From assembly GCF_000381025.1 (NCBI RefSeq), contig NZ_KB905814.1, positions 186,001 to 250,000 of the forward strand: a stretch of DNA of 64,000 nt, written 5' to 3'. A model generated the notes under the pieces. It ran no database searches, was not told the DNA's origin, and saw nothing but the letters and a program-made list of their open reading frames with translations. This document shows, in pieces, positions 1-8,079 of this stretch. The translations under genes and the position numbers were made by a program. The DNA comes from Streptomyces sulphureus DSM 40104. Lineage in GTDB: Bacteria; Actinomycetota; Actinomycetes; Streptomycetales; Streptomycetaceae. The number at the start of each line of letters is the position of its first letter. Within the stretch, counting starts at the first letter, position 1.

Positions 1-1766
1 ACGAGTTCGGCGCCTCCCTCGTCCCCGTCGTCGCCGCCCGCGACCAGGGCCCCGAGTCGGCCGTCGCGGAGCTCCAGAACGCGCACGAGGCGTACGCCTC
101 GCTCGGCACCGACATCAGCGCCCTCGTCGCCAACCGCGTCCTCGACGAGGCCACCCGGCACGCCCTGCGCGACCTCGGCGAGCACCTGCCCTGCCCGCTC
201 TACGTGCTCCCCGAGGAGCCCGCGCTCAGCGCGCCCACCATCTCCCAGGTCCGCGAGGCGCTCGACGCGGACGTGGTCCTCGGCGACCCTGCGGGCCTCG
301 CGCGCGACGTCCGCGACTACGTCTTCGGCGGCGCCCATCTCCCCGTCTTCCTCCCCGCGTTGACCGAGAGCTGCCTCGTCGTGACGCCAGGGGACCGCGC
401 CGACCTCGTCATGGGGGCGCTCGCCGCGCACGCCGCCGGATCGCCGCCGATAGCAGGCGTACTCCTCACTCTCGGCCACCGCCCCGACGACCAGGTCCTC
501 GCGCTCGCCTCCCGCCTGGCACCGGGGACGCCGCTGCTCTCCGTCCCCGAGAGCTCCTTCCCCACCGCGTACGAACTCTTCGGCCTCGAAGGCGAGTTGA
601 CGTCCACCACGCCGCGCAAGGCCGAGGTGGCGCTCGGGCTCTTCGAGAACCACGTCGACACGAGGGAGCTCACCCGGCTCCTCTCGGTCGGACGCAGCTC
701 CCGCGTCACCCCGCTGATGTTCGAGCACGAACTGGTGGAGCGGTCACGCGCCGCGCGCCAGCACATCGTCCTCCCCGAGGGCGCGGAGGAGCGGGTGCTG
801 CGCGCCGCCGAAGTGCTGCTGCGGCGCGGCGTCTGCGACCTGACGCTCCTCGGCGACCCGGTGGAGGTCCGCAAGGTCGCCGCCGAACTCGGCATCTCGC
901 TGCGGCTGCTGTCGGACGGCGAGCCGGCCGAACCGGGCGGTCCCGTGGCCCGCGTCGTCGACCCCCAGGCGTCGCCGCTGCGCGAGGATTTCGCCGAGTC
1001 GTACGCGCGGCTGCGCGCGCACAAGGGCGTCACGTACGAACTCGCCAGGGACATCGTCACCGACGTCACCTACTTCGGCACCCTCATGGTCGAGCACGGC
1101 CTCGCCGACGGCATGGTCTCGGGCGCCGCGCACTCCACGGCCGCCACGATCCGCCCGGCGTTCGAGGTGATCCGCACCAAGCCGGACGCGGCCGTCGTCT
1201 CCTCGGTCTTCTTCATGTGCCTCGCCGACCGCGTCCTCGTCTACGGGGACTGCGCCGTCGTACCCGACCCGGACGCCGAGCAGTTGGCCGACATAGCGAT
1301 CCAGTCGGCGCAGACGGCGCAGCGGTTCGGCGTGGAGCCGCGGATCGCGATGCTCTCGTACTCGACGGGGAGTTCGGGCTCGGGCGCCGACGTCGAGAAG
1401 GTGCGGACGGCCACGGAGCTGGTGCACGACCGCCGTCCCGACCTCCTCGCCGAGGGCCCGATCCAGTACGACGCGGCCGTCGACCCGACGGTCGCCGCCG
1501 CCAAGCTCCCCGGCTCGCACGTCGCGGGGCGCGCGACGGTCCTCGTCTTCCCCGACCTCAACACCGGCAACAACACCTACAAGGCCGTGCAGCGCTCGGC
1601 CGGCGCCGTCGCCGTCGGCCCGGTGCTCCAGGGCCTTCGCAAGCCCGTCAACGACCTCTCTCGGGGAGCGCTCGTGCAGGACATCGTCAACACCGTCGCC
1701 ATCACGGCCGTGCAGGCGCAGACGCAGAGCGCCCTGCCGCCGGAGCCGGAGGAGGAAGCGCCGTGA
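1..1766 (+). CDS. pta: Phosphate acetyltransferase (5' end outside window)
   Basis: Interconverts acetyl-CoA and acetyl phosphate in the cytoplasm. The reading frame is already open at base 3 and continues to the stop at 1764-1766, so about 588 codons are visible. The long Pta form is usually near 700 residues, so the N-terminus lies outside the window. The visible part begins in the P-loop/DRTGG-like N-terminal half. It then enters the PTA_PTB catalytic domain, with recognisable stretches such as IVLPEGAEERVLRAAE and SSVFFMCLADRVLVYGDCAV. The stop codon overlaps the GTG start of ackA, so the two are translationally coupled, the usual pta-ackA arrangement. Confidence 0.95.
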   Translation, partial: EFGASLVPVVAARDQGPESAVAELQNAHEAYASLGTDISALVANRVLDEATRHALRDLGEHLPCPLYVLPEEPALSAPTISQVREALDADVVLGDPAGLARDVRDYVFGGAHLPVFLPALTESCLVVTPGDRADLVMGALAAHAAGSPPIAGVLLTLGHRPDDQVLALASRLAPGTPLLSVPESSFPTAYELFGLEGELTSTTPRKAEVALGLFENHVDTRELTRLLSVGRSSRVTPLMFEHELVERSRAARQHIVLPEGAEERVLRAAEVLLRRGVCDLTLLGDPVEVRKVAAELGISLRLLSDGEPAEPGGPVARVVDPQASPLREDFAESYARLRAHKGVTYELARDIVTDVTYFGTLMVEHGLADGMVSGAAHSTAATIRPAFEVIRTKPDAAVVSSVFFMCLADRVLVYGDCAVVPDPDAEQLADIAIQSAQTAQRFGVEPRIAMLSYSTGSSGSGADVEKVRTATELVHDRRPDLLAEGPIQYDAAVDPTVAAAKLPGSHVAGRATVLVFPDLNTGNNTYKAVQRSAGAVAVGPVLQGLRKPVNDLSRGALVQDIVNTVAITAVQAQTQSALPPEPEEEAP

Positions 1767-2971
1767 CCGCCGCCACGCGGGTGCTGGTGCTCAACTCCGG
1801 TTCCTCCTCGGTCAAGTACCAGCTCCTCGACATGGCCGAGGGCGTCCGCATCGCCACGGGGCTCGTGGAGCGGATCGGCGAGCGCGAGTCCCGCATGGAG
1901 CACGTGCCGCGGCTCTCCGGCACGGGGGCCCGCGAGCGGCACACCCGCTTCGCCGACCACGACGAGGCACTGGCGGCCGTCGCCGACGAGTTGGCAGCCG
2001 ACGGGTACGGCCTCGACTCGCCCCAACTCGCCGCCGTAGGACACCGCGTGGTCCACGGCGGTCTCCGCTTCACCGAGCCGACGCTCGTCGACGACGCGGT
2101 GCTCGCCGAGATCGAGCGGCTCGTGCCCGTGGCGCCGCTGCACAACCCGGCGAACCTCACGGGCATCGAGACGGCCCGCCGGCTGCGTCCCGACGTCCCG
2201 CAGGTGGCCGTCTTCGACACCGCGTTCCACTCCGCCATGCCGGAGGAGGCGGCCCGGTACGCGATCGACGTGCGCACCGCCGACGCACACCGCGTCCGCC
2301 GCTACGGCTTCCACGGCACCTCGCACGAGTACGTCGCCCGCCGCACCGCCCAACTCCTCGGCACCGAGCTGGAGGAGACCAACACGATCGTCCTCCACCT
2401 CGGCAACGGCGCCTCGGCCTCCGCCGTCTCCGGCGGGCGCTGCCTGGACACCTCGATGGGTCTCACCCCGCTTGAGGGCCTCGTGATGGGGACGCGCTCC
2501 GGCGACATCGATCCGGCCGTCGTCTTCCACCTCCACCGGGTCGCGGGGATGTCGCTCGACGAGATCGACACCCTTCTCAACAGGGACAGCGGGCTGCGCG
2601 GCCTCTGCGGCGAGAACGACATGCGGCAGATACGCAGGCGTCGGACCGAGGGCGACGCCGCGGCGCAGCTTGCGTTCGACATCTACATACACCGGTTGAA
2701 GAAGTACATCGGCGCGTACTTCGCCGTCCTCGGCCGCGTCGACGCACTCGTCTTCACCGCGGGTGTGGGGGAGAACGCGGCCGACGTACGCGCAGCGGCC
2801 GTGGCCGGGCTCGACGGCTTCGGACTCGCGGTGGACCCGGAGTTGAACACCGCGGACGCCTCGGGGCCGCGGCTCGTCTCGCCGCCGGACGCGGGGGTGG
2901 CCGTGGGGGTCGTACCGACCGACGAGGAATGGGAGATAGCACGTCAGACCTACGCGCTCGTCACCGCCTGA
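1763..2971 (+). CDS. ackA: Acetate kinase
   Basis: Converts acetyl phosphate and ADP to acetate and ATP, completing the Pta-AckA pathway. The product is 402 residues, normal for the family. The N-terminal VLVLNSGSSSVKYQL phosphate-binding motif is present, followed by GHRVVHGG, FDTAFH, YGFHGTSHEYV, HLGNGAS and the MGTRSGDIDP loop with its catalytic arginine. The GTG at 1763 was chosen because it overlaps the pta stop (GTGA) and follows a purine-rich ribosome site (gaggaag). A longer open frame upstream is only the out-of-frame read-through of pta. Confidence 0.96.
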   Translation: MTAATRVLVLNSGSSSVKYQLLDMAEGVRIATGLVERIGERESRMEHVPRLSGTGARERHTRFADHDEALAAVADELAADGYGLDSPQLAAVGHRVVHGGLRFTEPTLVDDAVLAEIERLVPVAPLHNPANLTGIETARRLRPDVPQVAVFDTAFHSAMPEEAARYAIDVRTADAHRVRRYGFHGTSHEYVARRTAQLLGTELEETNTIVLHLGNGASASAVSGGRCLDTSMGLTPLEGLVMGTRSGDIDPAVVFHLHRVAGMSLDEIDTLLNRDSGLRGLCGENDMRQIRRRRTEGDAAAQLAFDIYIHRLKKYIGAYFAVLGRVDALVFTAGVGENAADVRAAAVAGLDGFGLAVDPELNTADASGPRLVSPPDAGVAVGVVPTDEEWEIARQTYALVTA

Positions 2972-2994
2972 GGCGGTGCGCGCCCTCGCCCCCA

Positions 2995-3032
2995 TTCGTT
3001 CCGAACATAAACAAAACGATAGGATCGCCCTC
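2995..3032 (+). promoter_or_regulatory. Possible pyk promoter, near-leaderless
   Basis: The 61-base gap between ackA and pyk becomes AT-rich and holds TAGGAT (3020-3025), a good -10 hexamer, with TTCGTT or TTCCGA about 15-19 bases upstream as a weak -35. Transcription would start close to the ATG at 3033, which suggests a very short leader or none. An AGGA at 3021-3024 could instead act as a ribosome site. Confidence 0.35.
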
Positions 3033-4460
3033 ATGCGCCGTTCCAAAATCGTCTGCACGCTCGGGCCAGCCGTCGACTCCTACGAGCAGTTGAAGATGCT
3101 CGCCGAGGCCGGTATGAACGTGGCCCGTTTCAACATGAGCCATGGTTCGCACTCCGAGCACCAGGAGCGGTACAACCGCCTCCGCAAGGTCTCGGAGGAG
3201 TCAGGACGCGCCATCGGCGTCCTCGCCGACCTCCAGGGCCCGAAGATCCGGCTGGAGACCTTCGCCGACGGGCCCGTCGAGCTCGTGCGCGGCGAGGAGT
3301 TCACCATCACGACGGAGGACGTCGCCGGTGACAAGAGCATCTGCGGCACCACCTACAAGGGCCTCCCCAGCGACGTCGCCAAGGGGGACCCGGTCCTCAT
3401 CAACGACGGGAACGTCGCGCTCCAGGTCACCTCGGTCGAGGGCCCGCGGGTGCACACCATCGTGATCGAGGGCGGCGTCGTCTCCGACCACAAGGGCATC
3501 AACCTGCCGGGCGCCGCCGTCAACGTCCCCGCGCTGAGCGACAAGGACGTCGAGGACCTGCGGTTCGCGCTGCGGATGGGGTGCGACCTCGTCGCCCTCT
3601 CCTTCGTGCGCGACGCCGCGGACGTGCGCGACGTCCACCAGGTCATGGACGAGGCGGGGCGGCGCGTCCCGGTGATCGCCAAGGTCGAGAAGCCGCAGGC
3701 GGTCGCCAACATGGAGCAGATCGTCGCCGCCTTCGACGGCGTGATGGTGGCGCGCGGCGACCTCGCGGTGGAGTACCCGCTGGAGCGGGTGCCCATGGTG
3801 CAGAAGCGCCTCGTCGAGCTCTGCCGCCGGAACGCGAAGCCCGTGATCGTCGCGACCCAGATGATGGAGTCGATGATCACCAACTCCCGCCCGACGCGCG
3901 CCGAGGCGAGCGACGTCGCCAACGCGATCCTCGACGGCGCCGACGCGGTGATGCTCTCCGCGGAGTCCTCGGTCGGCCAGTACCCGATCGAGACGGTGAA
4001 GACGATGTCGAAGATCGTCGGAGCCGCCGAGGGCGAGCTGCTCTCGCGCGGCCTCCAACCGCTCGTGCCGGGCAAGAAGCCGCGCACGCAGGGCGGTTCC
4101 GTCGCGCGCGCCGCCGCCGAGATGGCCGACTTCCTCGACGCCAAGGTCCTCGTCGCCTTCACCAAGTCCGGTGACACGGCGCGACGGCTGAGCCGCTACC
4201 GCGCGCGCCAGCCCATCCTCGCCTTCACGACCGAGCCGTCGACGGGCAACCAACTCACCCTCTCCTGGGGCGTCGAGGCGCACGTCGTCCCGCACGTCGA
4301 CCACACCGACGAGATGGTCGACCTCGTCGACGCCGAGCTGCTGAAGATGGGCCGCTTGGAGCAGGGCGACACGATGCTGATCACCGCGGGTTCGCCCCCC
4401 GGCGTCCCCGGCACGACCAACATGGTCCGCGTCCACCACCTCGGCAGCAGCGGCAACTGA
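3033..4460 (+). CDS. pyk: Pyruvate kinase
   Basis: Catalyses phosphoenolpyruvate + ADP to pyruvate + ATP, the last step of glycolysis. The 475-residue product begins MRRSKIVCTLGPA and contains ARFNMSHG, ADLQGPKIR, the active-site segment VIAKVEKPQAVANMEQI and GVMVARGDLAVE, with a complete C-terminal regulatory domain. The ATG at 3033 matches the typical family N-terminus. In-frame starts further upstream would add an unconserved, arginine-poor leader that overlaps the promoter. The gene follows ackA in the same direction, so acetyl phosphate, acetate and pyruvate metabolism sit together. Confidence 0.96.
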   Translation: MRRSKIVCTLGPAVDSYEQLKMLAEAGMNVARFNMSHGSHSEHQERYNRLRKVSEESGRAIGVLADLQGPKIRLETFADGPVELVRGEEFTITTEDVAGDKSICGTTYKGLPSDVAKGDPVLINDGNVALQVTSVEGPRVHTIVIEGGVVSDHKGINLPGAAVNVPALSDKDVEDLRFALRMGCDLVALSFVRDAADVRDVHQVMDEAGRRVPVIAKVEKPQAVANMEQIVAAFDGVMVARGDLAVEYPLERVPMVQKRLVELCRRNAKPVIVATQMMESMITNSRPTRAEASDVANAILDGADAVMLSAESSVGQYPIETVKTMSKIVGAAEGELLSRGLQPLVPGKKPRTQGGSVARAAAEMADFLDAKVLVAFTKSGDTARRLSRYRARQPILAFTTEPSTGNQLTLSWGVEAHVVPHVDHTDEMVDLVDAELLKMGRLEQGDTMLITAGSPPGVPGTTNMVRVHHLGSSGN

Positions 4461-4545
4461 CCTGCGCGTCCCCGCCGTCCCCCGCACGCACTGGAGCCGG
4501 GGCCGCGTGGGGACGTCCGTCGGGGCTCGGCCTTCCTGCGTGCAC

Positions 4546-4582
4546 CGGGCCCCTGACGCACGCAGCGTGCGTCAGGGGCCCG
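4546..4582. terminator. Bidirectional terminator between pyk and the coiled-coil protein gene
   Basis: A perfect 18-base inverted repeat (arms 4546-4563 and 4565-4582) is separated by one base; in RNA it would form a long GC-rich hairpin. It lies between the convergent ends of pyk (4460) and the minus-strand gene ending at 4611. No U-tract follows, which is normal for Streptomyces terminators. Confidence 0.85.
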
Positions 4583-4610
4583 GCGGTGTGCGGCTCCCGG
4601 AAGGTTCGGG

Positions 4611-6059
4611 TCAGGTGATGGACTGCTGGAGCCCCGGCACGGTGAGGGTGCCTCCGAACTGCGCGGCCTGCTTCACCGTCACCTTGGTGAAGTACGCCTC
4701 GGGGATGTTGAGCGGCGGCGGGTGCTCCGGGTCGAAGGTGATCGGGATGAGCCCGAAGAGGTTCCCCTTCAACTCTTCGGTGTACATGGTGACTTGACCG
4801 TCGTCGATCGTCGAGGTCGAGCCCTCGGCCGCCTGCACGTGGTACTTGGTGCCGTCGGCCCCCTCGACGATCTGGTGGAGGTCGCCGATCTCCAGACCCT
4901 TGGCGGTGAACTTCAGCGCCTGCTTCGTCTTCCCGCCGGCCGTGCGGATGTTGACGACGCCCTCGTAGTCGAGGCCGTGCAGGGTCAGCGAGGTGGCCTC
5001 CAGCGTCCAGGGGTCGTCGGGGACGGCCGCGGGCGTCTGCTCGTCCTCCCCCTCGTCCTTCTTCTCCTCGACGCACGGGAAGGGCTTCTTGCCGTTGGCG
5101 TCGCGGCCGTTCTCGTCGAGCTCGGGGGCCTTTCCGTCGCCGGACTCGCCGGCGTCCTCGCCCGCCTTGCTCTTGCCGTTCTCGCCGTCCTTGCCGCCCT
5201 TGCCGTTCCCCGAGCCGGTCTCGCCGTTCTCGGAGCCGGAGCCGGCCTCGTCGTCCTCGCCGGACTTCGCGGCCTTCTTCGCCTTGGCGACCGCCGCCTC
5301 CGCCTCGTCGAGCGCCTTCTCCGCCTTCTCCTTGGCGTCGTCCGCCTGCTTCTGGAGCTTCTTCAACAGCGGGTCGGTCTCGGTGGGCGCCGACTCGTCC
5401 TCGTCCTCGGCCTCGCCGTCCTCGGCCGACGCACCGGACTCCGCCGCCTGCTCCTCCTTCGGCGTGAAGAGATCCTTGAGCTTGTCGCCGAGCCCCAGGG
5501 GGTCGAGCGGGTTCTTCGGCTTCTCCTCCTCGGGCGCTTCGCCCTCGTCGGTACCGGAGTCGGCGTCCTCACCGTCCTCGCCCTGCTGCTTCTTCTTCTC
5601 GGCCGCGTACTTCTTGGCCGCCTTCTCGGCGGCCTCGACGGCCTTCGTGGCGCGCTCCTTGGCGTCCTCGGCGGCCTGCTCGACGGCCGTCGTCGCCTTC
5701 TCGCCCGTCTCGGCCGCGGCGCCCCCGCTCTCCTCCACGGCCTTACCGGGGTCGTCGGCAGCCGAGCCCTTCTCGGTGGCCTTCTCGTCCTCCTGCCCCT
5801 TGTCGGGCACGGAGACGCAAGGACCGTCCCTGAAAGGGTTCTTGGGGATCGGCTTCGCGTTGGCGAACTGCGGTGTGACGCCCATGCCCAGGAGGACCGT
5901 GGGCATCGCCGCCAGAGCTATCGCCTTGCCCGCCGGCATGTGCAGCCGGGTCAGCAGCGGCTTGCGCGGCAGAGCATGCCGGGGGCCGGTTCTGCCGCGG
6001 CCGGCGGGTGCGGATGCCGCACCTCCGCCTGCCTCCTCGTGCACCTCGTCACCCGGCAC
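4611..6059 (-). CDS. Membrane-anchored A/E/K-rich coiled-coil protein with C-terminal DUF6230-like domain
   Basis: The product has 482 residues. A hydrophobic segment near residues 44-66 looks like a signal sequence or anchor. Residues about 90-340 are low-complexity Ala/Glu/Lys/Asp with coiled-coil character and almost no aromatics. Two cysteines, C81 (in DGPCV) and C329 (in PFPCV), bracket this spacer. Residues about 352-482 form a compact domain resembling the DUF6230 protein encoded two genes upstream: both have an I-x-[DN]-L-x-Q motif and a shared FT-x-V...KQ-x-A...GT ending. The GTG at 6059 follows GGGAGG and overlaps the DUF6114 stop by 11 bases. I infer an envelope role; the function is unknown. 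Confidence 0.75.
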   Translation of the reverse strand: MPGDEVHEEAGGGAASAPAGRGRTGPRHALPRKPLLTRLHMPAGKAIALAAMPTVLLGMGVTPQFANAKPIPKNPFRDGPCVSVPDKGQEDEKATEKGSAADDPGKAVEESGGAAAETGEKATTAVEQAAEDAKERATKAVEAAEKAAKKYAAEKKKQQGEDGEDADSGTDEGEAPEEEKPKNPLDPLGLGDKLKDLFTPKEEQAAESGASAEDGEAEDEDESAPTETDPLLKKLQKQADDAKEKAEKALDEAEAAVAKAKKAAKSGEDDEAGSGSENGETGSGNGKGGKDGENGKSKAGEDAGESGDGKAPELDENGRDANGKKPFPCVEEKKDEGEDEQTPAAVPDDPWTLEATSLTLHGLDYEGVVNIRTAGGKTKQALKFTAKGLEIGDLHQIVEGADGTKYHVQAAEGSTSTIDDGQVTMYTEELKGNLFGLIPITFDPEHPPPLNIPEAYFTKVTVKQAAQFGGTLTVPGLQQSIT

Positions 6060-6672
6060 GGTGCCTCCCGTTCCCCATCGCGTCGGCCCCCGCGGCGGGG
6101 GCCACTCCAGAGACTGCTGTGCTCGATCCGGGGCCCTCGGCGTCCGGGCCCTGTTGCGGTTGCTCGGCGCGGGACGCGCCCTCGGCTCCGTGGGCCTGCG
6201 CGGGGCGCGGGGCCGCCGTGGCGTCAGGGTCCTCGCCGCTCTCGCCCGTACCGGGCTGCTCCGGCGGCTGCGGCTTACCCGGTGCCCAGGAGACGCCCAA
6301 CGCGCCGCCTATCAGGCCGAGAAGAAAACCGATCAGGAACGCGCCCACGTTCGAGACGACCAGCGAGACCAGCGACAGCAGGATCGCGGCGACGCCGGCG
6401 AAGACCCTGGAGTGCGGCTGGAACCACATGGTGAGGCCGAGGACGACCAGCAGCACGCCGATGATCAGCGAACCGGCCCCCGCCGTCGTCGACATACGGA
6501 TCGTCAACGAGCCCAGAGTGAGGTTCTGGTACGGGATGTACATGATCGGAATGCCGGCGAGCAGCGTGAGCAACCCTCCCCAGAACGGGCGCTTGCCGCG
6601 CCAGTTCCGGAACGAACGGCGCTTCCGGCCGAATCCGGTCATCAGCCTCTGTCGCGTGTCGGCGTCGCTCAT
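6049..6672 (-). CDS. DUF6114 domain-containing membrane protein
   Basis: The product has 207 residues, starting MSDADTRQRL. A basic N-terminus (FGRKRRSFRNWRGKRPFWGG) precedes three or four hydrophobic segments spanning about residues 35-125, among them IIGVLLVVLGLTMWF and AFLIGFLLGLIGGALG. A Pro/Glu/Ala-rich hydrophilic tail follows. The ATG at 6672 was chosen because AAGGAG lies nine bases upstream; an in-frame GTG 27 bases earlier has no such site. It is the middle gene of an operon with the DUF6230 gene upstream and the coiled-coil gene overlapping downstream. DUF6114 is a family I know from actinomycetes with no established function. Confidence 0.8.
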   Translation of the reverse strand: MSDADTRQRLMTGFGRKRRSFRNWRGKRPFWGGLLTLLAGIPIMYIPYQNLTLGSLTIRMSTTAGAGSLIIGVLLVVLGLTMWFQPHSRVFAGVAAILLSLVSLVVSNVGAFLIGFLLGLIGGALGVSWAPGKPQPPEQPGTGESGEDPDATAAPRPAQAHGAEGASRAEQPQQGPDAEGPGSSTAVSGVAPAAGADAMGNGRHRAG

Positions 6673-6724
6673 GTCGTAGGGCTCCTTGAACTGGCGCAAA
6701 ACGTACTGGGTGGTGCAAGGCCGG

Positions 6725-6773
6725 CCGCACGGGCGCGGGACGGAAACACGCCGAAGTCCTCGCGCCCGTACGG
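6725..6773 (-). terminator. Hairpin between the DUF6230 and DUF6114 genes
   Basis: Arms 6725-6737 and 6761-6773 pair over 13 bases with one mismatch. The hairpin lies in the 113-base gap just after the DUF6230 stop, so it may terminate part of the transcription and make the DUF6230 protein more abundant than the two downstream products. Confidence 0.55.
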
Positions 6774-6785
6774 TCGTTCAGTGCG

Positions 6786-7403
6786 TCAGTAGCACTCGTG
6801 CTTGCCCTTCTTGACGGACATGTTGAGCCCGCTCAGCTTGAAGGTGCCGGCTGTGGTCGCCCACGCACGCTGCTTGACGTCGGTGAAGTGGACGCTGTCT
6901 GCCTGCTGCGAGAACGAGTCCGGCAGGTACTTGTCGCCCTTGTGCGGACCCGGACCCTTCGTGCCCTTGTCGACCGAGACACCGATGTCGATGTTCTTGA
7001 ACGTCGCATTGGTGCTCATCTGGTCGGCGTCGACGTACAGCTTCTTCGCCTCGACCTTCGGGCTGCCCTTGGCACCCGCACCGAGGTTCATCGACACGTC
7101 GCCGAAGACCGGCACGGGTATGACGACCGACTGGCACAGATTCCTGATCTGCGCCGAGTTCATGCCGACGACCGTGACGGGCTTCTGGCCCTTGGCCGTG
7201 CTGTCGATGGCGCCGTACTGAACGAAGCCGTTCGCGTCGAGCGACTCGGCAGTGAGCTTGAACTGCTGACCGGAGACGCTGAACGATGCCGCCAACGCGC
7301 CTTGCGAGAGCGCGACGCCGATGGCGGCGGTTGCGGCAACGCTGGGCACCATGACCACGGCGAACCGCTTCCATCTGGTCCCGCCACGAGCCTGGGACTC
7401 CAT
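6786..7403 (-). CDS. DUF6230 family exported protein
   Basis: The product has 205 residues. A basic start (RGGTRWKRF) is followed by a hydrophobic segment at about residues 15-38 ending in an Ala-rich ALAASF cleavage-like site, so the protein is exported or membrane-anchored. The rest is a beta-rich domain with an IRNLCQSV segment and a C-terminal Cys-Tyr. The ATG at 7403 has an excellent ribosome site (aaggagg), while longer open sequence upstream lacks coding character. DUF6230 proteins are found in Streptomyces next to DUF6114 genes and I know no established activity. A second copy of this domain seems to be fused to the coiled-coil protein two genes downstream. Confidence 0.8.
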   Translation of the reverse strand: MESQARGGTRWKRFAVVMVPSVAATAAIGVALSQGALAASFSVSGQQFKLTAESLDANGFVQYGAIDSTAKGQKPVTVVGMNSAQIRNLCQSVVIPVPVFGDVSMNLGAGAKGSPKVEAKKLYVDADQMSTNATFKNIDIGVSVDKGTKGPGPHKGDKYLPDSFSQQADSVHFTDVKQRAWATTAGTFKLSGLNMSVKKGKHECY

Positions 7404-7816
7404 GACTTTCCTCCTTCTCGGACGTACATCTCCGGCCCGGGCACTGCCGAGCGGCAGTCGCTCCCGGCCTGGGATGGGAGAAGTGCTACGTCCTCGGGAA
7501 GGGGAACGCCGCCGTCGAAGACGTGTCTGCGTCAAGACGTCACGTCCGAGCTGTCGGCGATCACCCCCGAGCGACAACCACTGGCCACGCTCACGCGCAA
7601 CCTGCTTTGTACGGACAGGCCCTGCCTGGGCAGAGACCCCCCTGTCCGGAAGACCGGCGATGTTCCGGGCGCGCCGTGCAGCGCTCGCGCGGCGCTGATG
7701 CCGGTCTGCTCGGTGGGGACCCAGAGCGGCGCAGCACCGAATGGATTGCCGGGCTGCGAGCAATGGACCGAGCTTGGCCGATCGTGGTGCATCTGAACGC
7801 TCCGCACAAGGGGGTT

Positions 7817-7834
7817 CGTTACTTACGAGTAACG
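7817..7834. promoter_or_regulatory. Dyad CGTTACT-n4-AGTAACG, candidate operator
   Basis: A perfect seven-base inverted repeat with a four-base spacer, the size and spacing typical of TetR-type operators. It is about 415 bases upstream of the DUF6230 start, with no other gene start nearby. A partial copy (GTTAC...GTAAC) lies at 7948-7962. The binding protein is unknown. Confidence 0.4.
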
Positions 7835-7959
7835 CTCAGGTCACCGGAGTTGGGGTCTCTGGTGCAGATCGAGCACGCAGCGTCGCCGGAGGGTGGCGTG
7901 CAGAACGGGGGTGAAAGGAGCAATCCCGGACGAGAAGACGAAGATCCGTTACCGGACGT

Positions 7960-8005
7960 AACAGCGGCCGCGATCGCCAAGTTTTGGCAAAACGCGGCCG
8001 CTGTT
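7960..8005 (-). terminator. Terminator of the thioredoxin/TPR gene
   Basis: A perfect 13-base inverted repeat (arms 7960-7972 and 7993-8005) with a 20-base loop that itself contains gcca...tggc. It lies 75 bases beyond the stop of the minus-strand thioredoxin-like gene. Confidence 0.75.
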
Positions 8006-8079
8006 GTCGCTAAATCAATGAGTAGTGGCGGGGACGGAGCTGGTCAGCACGACCGCCGACGAGCCCCGATCGCCCACGC

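Larger units (their letters stand above)
7404..8079. other. Non-coding interval upstream of the DUF6230 gene
   Basis: No convincing gene was found in these 676 bases. The interval should hold the promoter of the minus-strand DUF6230 operon, an isolated dyad at 7817-7834, a second GTTAC/GTAAC pair at 7948-7962, and the terminator of the thioredoxin gene at 7960-8005. AT content rises around 7800-8010 relative to flanking genes. Confidence 0.6.

Noticed and set aside
4722..6792. Long plus-strand Leu-rich and Ser-rich frames opposite the coiled-coil gene
   Set aside because: They are the complement of Ala/Glu/Lys low-complexity codons. The minus-strand reading has the signal sequence, cysteines and a folded domain.
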